In this document: piece by piece, positions 9,590 through 19,675 of the stretch | How positions within the stretch are numbered: position 1 is the stretch's first letter | Layout of the letters: every line of letters starts with the position of its first letter | NCBI RefSeq assembly: GCF_000200735.1 | Contig: NC_014970.1 | Coordinates: forward strand, 124,001 to 188,000 | From: Mycoplasma haemofelis str. Langford 1 | GTDB lineage: Bacteria; Bacillota_I; Bacilli_A; Mycoplasmatales; Mycoplasmoidaceae | Direction of reading: 5' to 3' | Length of the DNA stretch: 64,000 nt | Position numbers and translations under genes: made by a program | The notes under the pieces: generated by a model | Told to the model about the DNA's origin: nothing | What the model saw: the letters and a program-made list of their open reading frames with translations, nothing else | Databases searched by the model: none

Positions 9590-11988
9590 GTGAATTATTT
9601 CTCCACCCTACTCCCCCACCTAATTTAACTGGGATTCTTCACTTAGGACATCTCTGGAATGCGCTACTTCAAGATTTCCTAATTCGGCATTATAAATCCC
9701 AAGGCATTCCCACTTATTGAGGATATGGCATGGATCATGCCGGAATCTCACTTCAAGTTAAAGTAGAGTCGGAATTAAAGAAGGAGGGATTAAGGAAGGG
9801 AGATTTAACTAAGGAGGAGTTCTCAAAGAGACTTTGGGCTTGGAAGGATATACATGCAGAGAGAATAAGGAGTCAATATAGGAAGCTCAATCTCTTGCTT
9901 CCTTTAGAGGAAGAGCACTTCACCCTATCTCCCGAATCCCAAAGCTTCGTAGTAGAGGTATTTAAGAAGCTTTACAGAGATGGACTCATATATAGGGATG
10001 AGCGTTTAGTTAACTGAGATCCCCTTCTTAGGACTGCTATATCTGATGCTGAGGTTTTATATAAGCAGGAGAACTCTAAGCTTTACTACATAAAGTACTT
10101 CTTTGAAGACTCAGATAGCGAATACATCTCAATAGCTACCACTAGACCAGATACTATATTTGCAGATGTAGCTATATTCGTTAATCCGGAGGACGAGAGA
10201 TACCTTCCCTATGTAGGAAGAAAGGTTCGGATTCCCCTAATAGGGAAGGCAATTCCCATATTAACTGATCCCTCCATAGACAAGGACTTTGGAACTGGAG
10301 CTATGAAGTGCACTCCGGCTCATGACTTTGCTGACTATGAATTAGGTAAGAAGCATTCCCTAGATATCGTGAAGGCGTATGATATCGAGGGAATTATGCT
10401 CTCTGAGCCATATGAAGGGCTCAATAAGGAGGAAGTTAAGAAGCGTTTGGTTGACGATTTGGGGGAGTTGATGGAGGTCTCTGATTATGTGACCAATATC
10501 ACCTACTCAGACAGGAGTGGGGCTAAGGTGGAGCCCATGCTTTCTAAGCAGTGGTTTCTTAAGAGCTCTCAGTTAGCAAAGAGAGCTTTGGAATTATGAG
10601 AGCACTCAGATCTGAAGATTACGAATCCCAGTAGACTGAGGAGGTACCTTCAGGATATGGAAGACTGATGTATCTCTCGACAATTGGAATGAGGAATAAA
10701 GATACCTGTCTTTCTAAAAGGAGATGAGAATAGTTTGGAGTTCTTCGAAGGATCCGAGCCATCAGAAGATGTTCTAGATACTTGATTCTCCTCCTCCCTT
10801 TGACCCCAAATCGTCTTCAAAGGGGGAGGGATGTCTCCTATCTCCCTTTTGGTATCTGGAAAGGACATTCTATTCTTCTGAGTTTCCAGAATGCTCTTCA
10901 TGGGAACTTACTTGGATAATCACTTCCCCTTTCAGAACATATATCTCCATGGCTTGGTTCTGGACTCCAAGAATAGAAAGATGTCTAAGTCTCTAAATAA
11001 TGGAATCGATCCAATAGAGCTAAGTGAGGAATTCGGGCTTGATGTAGTACGTCTCTTCTTCCTCGCTAATACCCACCCAGAATCCAATATAGCTTTCTCC
11101 AAGAACAAGCTGGAGAAGCACTCTAAGTTCCTTCACAAACTAAGAAATGCATCCTCCTTTATAAAGGCACAAAATCCCTCCACCAGCGCCTTCAGAGTGG
11201 AGGATTTGAATATTTTAGAGCTATGAATTCTGAAGGAATTCGTAAGCCTTAGAGACTCCTTAGGCTCTCTCTATGAAAGCTTAAACTTCTCTTTCATAGC
11301 TGAGAATATCTCCAGCTTTGTTTGGGATTCCTTCTGCAATAAGTACTTGGAGCTTTACAAGCTCATGAACAAAGGGGAGATAGCCAATACAGAAGGCTTT
11401 CTTCTCTTCATGTGAAATGAAATTTTGAAGATTCTGTGACCCTTGATTCCCAACTTCTCAGAACAGAGCTATCTTGATTTAAATGGTTCAGCCTTATCTC
11501 ATCAAAAGAGAGATCTCGGGGAGGGGATCTCTCTTCCCACAGATATAGGATGATTCTTAGAGTATTTCAATACCTATATTTCCATAAGAAAGAAGCTGGA
11601 GATACCTTGGAATGCTCCCCTGAAGGTAAGAATAGTTATTCCTAATGAGTCATGGAAGGAAGCTAATTCCCCCTTACTTCCATATCTAAAGATCTTCAAT
11701 CATGAATTAGTGGAGCTCTCTATGGAGGCAAGCAAGGATGTGGTTCTTATATTCTCTGTAGGAGATATATTTGTGGAGCTGTTCCTAGAGGAAGAGAAAG
11801 TTCTTAGATATAGGGAGCATATCCAAGAAGTTAAGAAGAAGCTTATCTCCGAACTGGAATTCCTGAATAGGCGCCTTAATGCAGGAGATTTCAAGAATAT
11901 GGCTCCTAAGGAGCTAGTTCATGAAGTACAGGAGAAGATCGAGAGGTATCAGAAGGAGCTAGATTTTTATACTTCGGTATATGGTTAG
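9580..11988 (+). CDS. valS: Valyl-tRNA synthetase
   Basis: 802 residues. I place the start at TTG 9580, inside the end of engB, because the conserved N-terminal stretch [16 protein letters not shown] follows at residues 9-24 (HIGH motif 21-24). The editing domain lies in the middle, Ile-Ser-Arg-Gln-Leu-Glu-Trp-Gly-Ile-Lys-Ile-Pro is the second catalytic-domain landmark, and Lys-Met-Ser-Lys-Ser is at residues 467-471. The C-terminal 60 residues form the coiled-coil tRNA-binding arm typical of ValS. About a dozen TGA Trp codons. Charges tRNA-Val. Confidence 0.93.
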
Positions 11989-12610
11989 CTTGCTTCATAT
12001 AGCGGGACAAGAGCCAGCCACCTTTAACTTCGACACCTATTGAATACGTTCCTTTGTAGTTCTATGATTCTTCATATTCCCATCTATCTTCCTGTGTTTC
12101 TTCCTGTTGCTGAAGAACTTTAAGTCTAAGAAGAGTGGAGTTCTAGTTACCCATAAGCTCTTCTATGACTTTAGGCACTACGGCTATTTCTTCCACAATC
12201 TACTCTTCATATTCTTCGTTAGTAGCTTCCTATTCAATAGCTTCTTCTTTGTATTCTCCTTTATAGATACCTATATTCTAGAAATCGATTATGCCTATCA
12301 AGTCCTGTGGAAGATGCCCAACCCCACAGAGAGCGCCAAGAAGATTAATTTCTTCTGATCAATAGTATTCTGTGGCTGTTTACTGCATTTCACAGCCTTT
12401 ATCTTCTATATCTATTACAACCTCTATCACTCTAGCTCTTGATTTGGAGAGAAGTACAGGGCTTTCATAATTAATCTAGCCATTAACAAGTACGTCCTTT
12501 CCCTAAAGAGCAAATTCCCCCGCTTATATAAGTACATACATCGCTACTTTCTAGATGTATCCCATGTCCAAAAGGAGGAGAAGATATCTAAGGTGATAAT
12601 TATTGGTTAA
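11981..12610 (+). CDS. Hypothetical membrane protein, 209 aa
   Basis: ATG 11981 overlaps the valS stop region by 8 bases; TAA is at 12608-12610. Four TGA Trp codons. Three strong hydrophobic segments are visible, at about residues 27-43, 66-90 and 126-146, with a basic loop after the first (Lys-Asn-Phe-Lys-Ser-Lys-Lys). The C-terminus is basic and polar. I do not recognise a family. It sits between valS and a ComEC-like gene. Confidence 0.7.
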
Positions 12611-12646
12611 TCCGAATTCTTAGAAGCGGGAAATTAAGCATTAATA

Positions 12647-13720
12647 GTGCTTAGTTACCACGAGAGGCTTCAAGAATGGAATAGGGATAAAAGTTTACTC
12701 TTCCTTTCTCTATACCTAGTCTTCTCCTTCCTATTCCTTAAGTCCCCTACCTTTACTAAGCTATTATTCCTAATACCTATACTCCTCTATGTATATGCCT
12801 TCGATATTCACTTCTCTTTAGTAAAGAAAGCCGCCCTTCTATCCATACCCCTATGACTAATTACCTTTGCTCCATTGCCCAAAGTAGAGAGCACATATCC
12901 TTCACTCCTAAATAGCTACTTCAGCCCTCATCGCTATCTAATCTCCTTTGTAAAAGGGAATTACTCAGAGAAGGCTTCGGAACTCATATCCCTTCTCCTT
13001 TTCAACGGGGAGAAGAATACTTCTCAAAGCTATAAAGCCTTTCGCGATTTAGGAATAGCTCACTTGGTGTGCATAAGTGGCTTTCATTTCTCCCTAATAT
13101 CCAAAGTTATTAAGACTCTATGCCTAGGAATCAGAAGGATAGAGAAGATACTGATTCCTATCGTATTAGTACTGTGATGAAGCTTTGCCAATTACTCAAT
13201 CCCTGGACTTCGAGTTCTTCTGGATCTCTTTATTCCTGCGAAGTCCAGAATGAGAAAGTGAAGTACCTCTGTACTCATAGCTCCACTCTTCAACGTGGAG
13301 ATATATGCAAGCTATTCCTTTCTGCTTAGCTTCTTCATCTCCCTTCTACTACTCCTAGTTAAGGAATATAACTGCAACCACATCTCAAAGATGGCATGAT
13401 CCTATTTTCTTATCTTTATATTTACAACTCTAGTATTCCTACCCATAAATAGAAAGATACACTTCCTTAGCTTCTTCAATCTATCCCTATTCTTCCCAAT
13501 AGTATCCTTCCTCTTTATATATTGCTTCCTAACCTTCTGATTTATCCCCTTGTCCTCAGGAATTGAGTATATGATTCATCCCTTCCTATCCATATTGGAA
13601 AAGGCAAGGGATAATAACAGGGTATTTCAAGTTCATGAGTGGGGATATGGCCACAGCCATCTATTTCTAATACTATTTAGTATCTTCCTAATAGTGAAGC
13701 ATAGGAGAGAGCTTTATTAA
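12647..13720 (+). CDS. ComEC/Rec2-family membrane protein (short)
   Basis: 357 residues from GTG 12647 to TAA 13718-13720, with five TGA Trp codons. Many membrane helices. The landmark is Ala-His-Leu-Val-Cys-Ile-Ser-Gly-Phe-His-Phe-Ser-Leu-Ile at about residues 138-151, which matches the His-x-x-x-Ile-Ser-Gly-x-His motif of the ComEC competence domain that forms the DNA-uptake channel. The C-terminal metallo-hydrolase domain of full ComEC is absent, as in other mycoplasmas. Its place directly before holA is the same as comEC-holA in Firmicutes, which supports the call. Confidence 0.75.
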
Positions 13721-14640
13721 TGATCTCCCTCTACTATTCTCAGGATTGGGGACTGCTGGATAATAAGGTAAGGGAATTCAAGTCGGAGCATCCGAAGGCT
13801 AAGAATATCAAGAAGCCCGATATCAAAGATCTCAACATATTCTTGCTCCAAATGGATCTCTTCAATAGTGATAATAACTACTTAATTGAGGACTACTCAG
13901 GCTCCTTCTCTGAGTTAGAGGAATTCTTGCAGTCCATAAAGCATGATGACATGAATATTCTCTTTGTGCAGAGGTCTGGGGAGAACTTCTATCTTTCTGA
14001 ATCCTTTAAAAGCCTTCTAGCTAATGAAACCCACAAGATACCTAGACTCACAGAGAGCACTAAGAAATCTTATTTAGATTCCCAATTAAAGGCTCATCAT
14101 ATTAAGTTAAGCAAGGAGCTCGTTAAGGAAATAAAGCTACAGATTCCCCCCAATGGTTCTGAGATAAATGAGTTCGTTGCTAAGCTGTCCCTGATACCGA
14201 GTCCCACTCTTCAGAATGTCTCAGATCTTCTGAGGGATTCAATCAGAGAGATAAATTACTTTAATTTCTGAGAGGAGTACTTGAAGGTTGGTGAATTTGA
14301 ATGACTTCATTTCTTCAGAGATCCCACTAAGGACGAGGTTAGGAAGATCTTTCATCCCCTCGTATACAAGCTCTATGAATTTAAATCCTTTGTGTCTTTG
14401 AGAATGCAAGGAATCCCCTTGGAGGAGATTGCAAAAGAATTGAAGTTGAAGCCCTATTTCTTAAAAGGATATGACCTTATTTTGAGTCGCTTTGGGAGCT
14501 CCCTGAGAGACTGATTACACAACTTTATAATAGATCTATATTTCCTATTATCTGGCCTTAAGTTCTCTCCCTCAGCTAACGTTGAGTTATTTAAATATTT
14601 TTTAATTAAGAAGCAATTGGAATTAAGAAAGCTGGCTTAG
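13720..14640 (+). CDS. holA: DNA polymerase III subunit delta
   Basis: 306 residues, ATG overlapping the comEC-like stop (TAATG), TAG at 14638. TGA Trp codons at 14269, 14299 and 14512 are bridged. The sequence is diverged: N-terminal Ser-Leu-Tyr-Tyr-Ser-Gln-Asp without a functional P-loop, a central Phe-Val-Gln-Arg-Ser-Gly-Glu, and a C-terminal helical third (about residues 200-306) fitting the clamp-loader collar. HolA opens the sliding clamp together with DnaX and HolB. The call rests on length, general pattern and synteny (comEC-holA) more than on any single motif. Confidence 0.65.
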
Positions 14641-14641
14641 T

Positions 14642-15676
14642 ATGGATTTTTTAGGAGCTGGAGGTAAGGAGTATGAACGTCTTAAGGGATATCTTTCGGA
14701 TGTAGTTGAGGGAAGTACATTCTTCTCCAATGAGGAATATCGTAATGCTCTTAAGCCGGTAATTAAGAGTTCCTTCACCTTAGCATATTGGCTAGCTGCC
14801 AAGTGTGAGAAGAGTGTGGATGAGGTATTGGGGTTATTTAGGAAATATAAGGAGAATTACTTTGCTTCCGAGGATTCCTTAGAGCTTAAGGAATTTAATA
14901 TACAGGATATCAGTGAAGTTAAAGATGAGATCAACTACTTGAGGGTATGTGTTCTGAATATATGTGAAATAGATTTAGATAACTACGAGAGGGAGGAGAT
15001 ACACAAGACCTTTAGGATTTATCCTAAGGAAACTGATGCCTCTGCCGTTTATAAGAACTTCTTCAATATCTCTTCCTCCGATAAGCCAGGTCAGACAGTT
15101 GATGATTTAATACTCAGAAGCCATGCTTATCAAAGGCTTAATGAGGATATCAATGGAGGCACTGTCTATATATACAAGACTAGGCCTAAGAGGAATATCT
15201 ACATAAAGATATTCCTAAGTTGATTCCTGTTCTTCGGAATATTAGTATCCTTTGCTTTACTTGCTTCTTCCCTTATGAATACCGAGAGTAAGGGACAGCT
15301 CTTCTTCATGAGCATGGTATCCTCCTTCTATTTCTTCCTAAGCTTAAGACATCTTAAGAAGACTTTTACGAACGATAACTTTAAGTACACCTTCCAGAAG
15401 AGTAACTTCTACTACACTCTCCTTTTCTCCCTATTCTTCACATGAACGGCTTTTGATTCTGGTGAGAATAGTTGGAAGGTTGCAGGACTAGGATCTATCT
15501 CTACTTTGGATGGTCTTTATAAAGTGCTATGATCCATTCTGCTTCTCATAATCCTATTCGTATGTATCATCTACTTGATCTCCTATCTATACTTACAGCC
15601 CGAGAAGGACGATAAGCTGGTAGAAGATATCTTAGATAAGCATCTGAAGGATTTATCTAAGTCGCTGATCCCTTAA
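14642..15676 (+). CDS. Hypothetical membrane protein, 344 aa
   Basis: ATG 14642 to TAA 15674-15676. The first about 190 residues are soluble and charged; a tail with four hydrophobic segments follows at about residues 194-212, 220-238, 262-276 and 300-322. TGA Trp codons occur at the start of the membrane part. The last 25 residues are acidic/lysine rich. No family recognised. The gene starts two bases after holA and its stop overlaps the next ATG, so it is co-transcribed. Confidence 0.7.
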
Positions 15677-16299
15677 TGTTAGGGATACGCGCCAATAGTC
15701 TTCTAGACTCTGAACTTAGGCAATATCTATGTCTCTTCCTTTCCGCCTTAGCCCTTTCTAAACTTCAAGTCTTTCTTCCTAATCTAGGAATAAAGATATC
15801 TGCTATGAGCATCCCCCTAGTGCTGTTGGGATGAATATTTGGACCTCTTACTGGCTTCGCTACAGGAGCTTTAGTGGATCTTATTAGTCTTCCCGATTAT
15901 CATTCCTTCTCCCCATTATTCCTTATGCAAACAGCTTTAATAGGATATCTGGGAGGAGTGGCTAGGAGGCTTCCAGAGAGCTTCTCTCTACTTCCCTTAA
16001 ACTTGGTATATCTCTCAGTATCCCTATTCTTCGCCCCCGACTTAATCCTTGTTGTATTCTTCCATATACTTATGACTACTTACTTAGCTTCCAGAGATCC
16101 CTACTGAGCTAAAGCTTCCATAATTCTCACTCTTATAGCCCTTCTCCTTTCCTTCCTATATGGTAGCTTTAGTGCTTATTCCCACTTCTCACATGGCTCT
16201 CTAGATCTCTTCTTGAGAGCCAGAATAATGAAGGAATCTCTTAAGATATCATTCTTGACCCCAGTATTAGGATACCTTCTCTCTCACTATGGAAAGTAA
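15676..16299 (+). CDS. ECF transporter S component, folate-type
   Basis: 207 residues with about six membrane segments and two TGA Trp codons. Residues about 36-72 (Gly-Ile-Lys-Ile-Ser-Ala-Met-Ser-Ile-Pro-Leu-Val-Leu-Leu-Gly-Trp-Ile-Phe-Gly-Pro-Leu-Thr-Gly) follow the substrate-specificity subunit pattern of the FolT group, including Ile-Pro-Leu and Phe-Gly-Pro before a Gly-Ala-x-x-Asp helix. The N-terminal Ala-Leu-Ser-Lys-Leu helix could contact EcfT. The substrate (folate or another vitamin) cannot be told from sequence alone. The EcfT partner gene is at the left window edge. Confidence 0.7.
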
Positions 16300-16873
16300 G
16301 CAAAGACCTTTTTACTTCTTCAAGGCAATAGCCGACTCCGCCTTTGCCGTCATTATTGGTAGCTTTGTTACCCTATTCCTTATCTTCCTAACTCTAGCGA
16401 CAATATTCTTCAGTGCCCTATATAACCAGTTCTGCTTATTCCTTCTATTCGGAGCAGTATTCTTTACATGCTCCTATTACCGCTATATGAACAGATTCCT
16501 TCCCTACTTAAAGAGTCTAAGTTATGACGGATTCTTAGCATCCAGAACACAGCTAATATCTTGAATTCTATGATCCTTTAACTTCTACTTTATGGGATGC
16601 TGATTTATCCTTCTGCTTCTGGGATCCTTTAAAGGCTTTGGATTAACATTCCCAACAGCCGATAAAGGAGCAGCACTTATCTATACCGATAACTTTACCA
16701 CGAAGATACTAGGACTGGTTCTGTGATTAGTGCACCTATTCCTATGATTCGTATTCAAGACCATTGCCAACTATTGAACCAACATAGTTCTCTTTGCTCA
16801 TAGAGAATTCGAGAAGAGACGTAAGAACTTGGAGGAGGTAAGGACTAAGGCTCAACAGGAGGCTCTGAGTTAG
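16289..16873 (+). CDS. Hypothetical membrane protein, 194 aa
   Basis: ATG 16289 lies 11 bases inside the preceding gene; TAG at 16871-16873. Hydrophobic segments at about residues 16-36, 43-62, 93-112 and 138-155, then a basic, helical C-terminus (Phe-Glu-Lys-Arg-Arg-Lys-Asn-Leu). Six TGA Trp codons. No family recognised. It is part of the run of membrane proteins that leads into the ATP synthase operon. Confidence 0.7.
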
Positions 16874-16875
16874 TT

Positions 16876-17415
16876 ATGGTTTTAGCTAGTTACTACCGCT
16901 TATATCTATGGATATTCTTCTATAGCTTCTTCGGATTAATGATGGTTGCTATAGTTATGGATAATGCCAGCGCCAGCGAGAACATCAAATTCCCCAGATT
17001 CCTTAATACACTGGTGTGTTTTATATTTGCCTGTGCTTCCCTATTCCTTAAGCATAGGATGTCCGATAAGCTGGTTAATGTTGAATTCCTATCTGAACAG
17101 CCTAAGGTTTGGATTAATAAGTACACTAAGAATACTAGAAGAAGGCGTAAGGCAACTAAATCCACCTACAAGATCGCCTTCTTCATGAGTCACTTCGTCT
17201 CGAACTTCATTGCCTTAATTCCTGTAATAGCTTTTGCCATACTTGTCTTTATAGGAAAAGATACTAGTCTCACGAACACGAACAAATGGGTAATAAAGGA
17301 ATTCTTTATAGCTGGATCCTTGGTTAGATATGCTTCTTGGTACCCTACCATGATATGCGCTAATTTCCTTATATTCAGGAAGCGTAAGAGATTAAGGCTG
17401 TTAACTACTGTATAG
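16876..17415 (+). CDS. Hypothetical membrane protein in AtpI position, 179 aa
   Basis: ATG 16876, three bases after the previous stop; TAG 17413. Four hydrophobic segments (about residues 8-29, 41-58, 105-126 and 142-165) with a strongly basic loop Lys-Asn-Thr-Arg-Arg-Arg-Arg-Lys-Ala between the second and third. It contains no TGA codon. It directly precedes atpB, the place where many bacteria carry atpI, but it is longer than AtpI and shows no diagnostic similarity, so the role is inference only. Confidence 0.65.
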   Translation: MVLASYYRLYLWIFFYSFFGLMMVAIVMDNASASENIKFPRFLNTLVCFIFACASLFLKHRMSDKLVNVEFLSEQPKVWINKYTKNTRRRRKATKSTYKIAFFMSHFVSNFIALIPVIAFAILVFIGKDTSLTNTNKWVIKEFFIAGSLVRYASWYPTMICANFLIFRKRKRLRLLTTV

Positions 17416-17456
17416 ATGGGTTTTTTAAACTGGACTGAAACATAGGTGGTCACATA

Positions 17457-18185
17457 GTGACCCTTATGGTTTTGACTCTTATATTCGTATTGGTATCTAG
17501 ATACTATGCGAAGGCTGTAGAGCAAGCAGAAGACTACTCCTCTCTTCCGGGACTTGCCTTCTTGATCTTCATGGTAATTAATTGGATCAAGAGGAATACA
17601 TATCAAATCTGTGGAGAGGCCTATGAGAGGGTAGCTCCCTTCTTCATATACATAATGTCCTTCTTCTGATTCTCGAACATAATCTCCATAATAGGTTTCG
17701 ATTCCATCGGTACTTCCATAGTAGTCCCTACCTTTTTGGCATTGGTGGTATTCTTAGGTACCGTTATCACAGGAATGATATATAGAGGTATCCATTACTT
17801 TGGAGACTACTTGCATTGGGTAAAGTACAAGAATCAGAAGATAATTCCTGTTGTAGATCCTTTGAAGGTTATCGGTGAATTAAGTAAGATTCTTTCCTTG
17901 GCATGTAGGTTGTGGGGGAATACTTTGGCCGGATCTTTGATAATATTCATAGTCTATAAGTTCTCCGAAAACCTGTTTAACCAAAGTGATGTTGATTTCT
18001 TGGGATTGGTATTAATCCCTCTATTTGTGTTCCCTATACACCTATACTTTGATGTGGTGGATGGAACAATACAGCCATTAATATTTATGCTATTGACGAT
18101 GTGTTATTGAGGTCTAGCGCAACGTGCAGATGGTCCGTCGAAGGAATATAAACACAACGAAGATGTTTGTGTTAGTTTAGAATAG
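17457..18185 (+). CDS. atpB: F0F1 ATP synthase subunit a
   Basis: 242 residues as drawn from GTG 17457 to TAG 18183-18185. The helix Ser-Leu-Ala-Cys-Arg-Leu-Trp-Gly-Asn-Thr-Leu-Ala-Gly holds the essential stator Arg (R151), which faces the c-ring. Two TGA Trp codons. The same frame is open upstream to about 17400 and reads Phe-Phe-Lys-Leu-Asp-Trp-Asn-Ile-Gly-Gly-His-Ile just before the GTG, which looks like genuine subunit a sequence, yet no ATG/GTG/TTG is in frame there. The true start may be a rare codon. It forms the proton half-channels. Confidence 0.88.
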
Positions 18186-18191
18186 AGGCTT

Positions 18192-18473
18192 GTGAAAGAC
18201 GAATTTCTGCAAATTCTGCTTGATAGTTTAGCACTATTACAATCAGGCAACGACAGTACAGGTAAGTACATAGGGGCTGGGGTTTCCTTGGTGGCAGGTT
18301 TGGGTGCTGCTATTGGTCAAGGGTATATTGGTGGTAAAGCGGTTGAGGCTTTGGCTAGAAATCCGGAAGTTGAAGCTCTTATCTTTAGACAATATATAGT
18401 TGGTGCGGCAGTTTGTGAGTCAGTAGCTATTTATGGTCTTATCGTTGCTCTTCTATTGATGTTTGGAGTGTAA
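18192..18473 (+). CDS. atpE: F0F1 ATP synthase subunit c
   Basis: 93 residues from GTG 18192. Two membrane helices flank the polar loop Ala-Arg-Asn-Pro (residues 55-58). The second helix has the proton-binding carboxylate Glu76 in Val-Cys-Glu-Ser-Val-Ala. The glycine-rich first helix (Gly-Ala-Gly-Val-Ser-Leu-Val-Ala-Gly-Leu-Gly-Ala-Ala) packs the c-ring. The N-terminus is about 20 residues longer than in most bacteria, as usual in mycoplasmas. No TGA codon. Confidence 0.95.
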   Translation: MKDEFLQILLDSLALLQSGNDSTGKYIGAGVSLVAGLGAAIGQGYIGGKAVEALARNPEVEALIFRQYIVGAAVCESVAIYGLIVALLLMFGV

Positions 18474-18500
18474 GGGATATTCCTATGAAGCGCCTAGTGT

Positions 18501-19115
18501 ATGAATCAAGATTTCTGAGAGTCGGTCGTTAAGACTTTTGACTCTTTCGTTATTCTTGACAGCTCTTCCAATTCCTTCTCGTCAGCGGTAAAAGCCTATC
18601 TACATAAGAATTTATCCGTGAATCTCTGAACGCTCTTAGTCCACGTCCTATGTGCTGGTCTAATAATGATGTGTATTACTATCTGAGTTTGGAAACCTAC
18701 TAATCAGTTCATAGATAAAAACAAGAAGCTACTGGATAAGACTAAGCAGGATTTGGTTCTAAGCTCTAGGGAGACTAAGTACTTCTTAGATTTATTGAAG
18801 AAGGAAAGGAATTATCTATTCGATTTAAGAAGGAATACTGAGGTGTCGGCTAGAAAGGAGGCCGCCGATATCATAGATGCCGCCCGCGTCAGAGCCATGG
18901 AGATAAATGAGAATATGAAGAGGGATGTGGAGCATAGGATTAAAGCCTTGGAGAGTAAGGCTAGGGATGAGATTAAGTCTTCTGTAGTTAATCTCTCTTT
19001 GGAGTTAACTCAGAAGCTTATTGGGGCTCATATTAATGAAGAGAACTCTAAGCATGTTATTGATGCCTACTTGAAGGATCTGGAGGAGAGAAAGATTGTA
19101 TCTAAGCTTAATTAG
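18501..19115 (+). CDS. atpF: F0F1 ATP synthase subunit b
   Basis: 204 residues from ATG 18501; an upstream in-frame TAG at 18495 fixes this as the earliest start. A single membrane helix lies at about residues 45-62 (after Asn-Leu-Trp-Thr-Leu-Leu-Val-His), followed by a long charged amphipathic helix (Lys-Leu-Leu-Asp-Lys-Thr-Lys-Gln ...), the peripheral stalk. The first 40 residues are an unusual polar extension. Three TGA Trp codons in the N-terminal part. Ends three bases before atpH. Confidence 0.9.
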
Positions 19116-19117
19116 TA

Positions 19118-19672
19118 GTGTCGGCGAACGCTTTAGTATCTATTAATAAGATATCTGAGGCACTCCTTAGCTTCTACGAGGATCTTAAGGATAAGAAGAG
19201 GCTACTGGATCAAAGTGAGAGTATTAGTGATTTCCTAGAGAAGGAAGAGGAAGTAAAGGATTTCCTAATTGAATTTGGATTTCAAAAGGAGCATAAGAAG
19301 GAGGCTATAGATATCATGTGCCAGAAGCTGGCGTGTGATGAGCTTCTGGTAAATACTCTTCACCTCTTGGTGGATAAGAACTTGATATTCTATATCTCCA
19401 TATTCCTATCCACCATGAAGACCACCCTGAATCGCTTCTTAAATATTCAGAATATATATGTATATTCCAGCTTCCCTATCGTAGGAGAGCAAAAGAAAAG
19501 GTTGGAGGCTTTGTGATCTAAGAAAGTCTATAGGAAGTGTGTATTTAATTACCTAATTGATAAATCCTTGGGATTGGGGCTCAAAATTCAAGTGGATACC
19601 TATATAGAAGAATTTTCATTAAGCTCTCAATTAGCTAAGTTAAAACATGAGATAGACTTGGCCTTTAATTAG
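19118..19672 (+). CDS. atpH: F0F1 ATP synthase subunit delta
   Basis: 184 residues from GTG 19118 to TAG 19670. Mostly helical N-terminal domain (about residues 1-105) and a C-terminal part ending in Ser-Leu-Gly-Leu-Gly-Leu-Lys-Ile-Gln-Val-Asp, equivalent to the Gly-Gly-x-x-Ile stretch of other delta subunits. One TGA Trp at 19514. It links the top of F1 to the b stalk. Strongly diverged, identified mainly by position between atpF and atpA and by length. Confidence 0.85.
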
Positions 19673-19675
19673 CTT

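Noticed and set aside
10650..10901. ORF on the - strand inside valS
   Set aside because: It lies opposite the conserved Ile-Ser-Arg-Gln-Leu region of valS; it is a shadow of TGA-free antisense sequence.
7030..11988. argS and valS look like strings of broken genes
   Set aside because: All interruptions are TGA; reading TGA as Trp gives single full-length synthetases with all class I motifs in order.
17190..17606. 138-codon ORF on the - strand across the atpB start
   Set aside because: Antisense to two genes with clear membrane-protein coding on +, no ribosome-binding site, no recognisable product.
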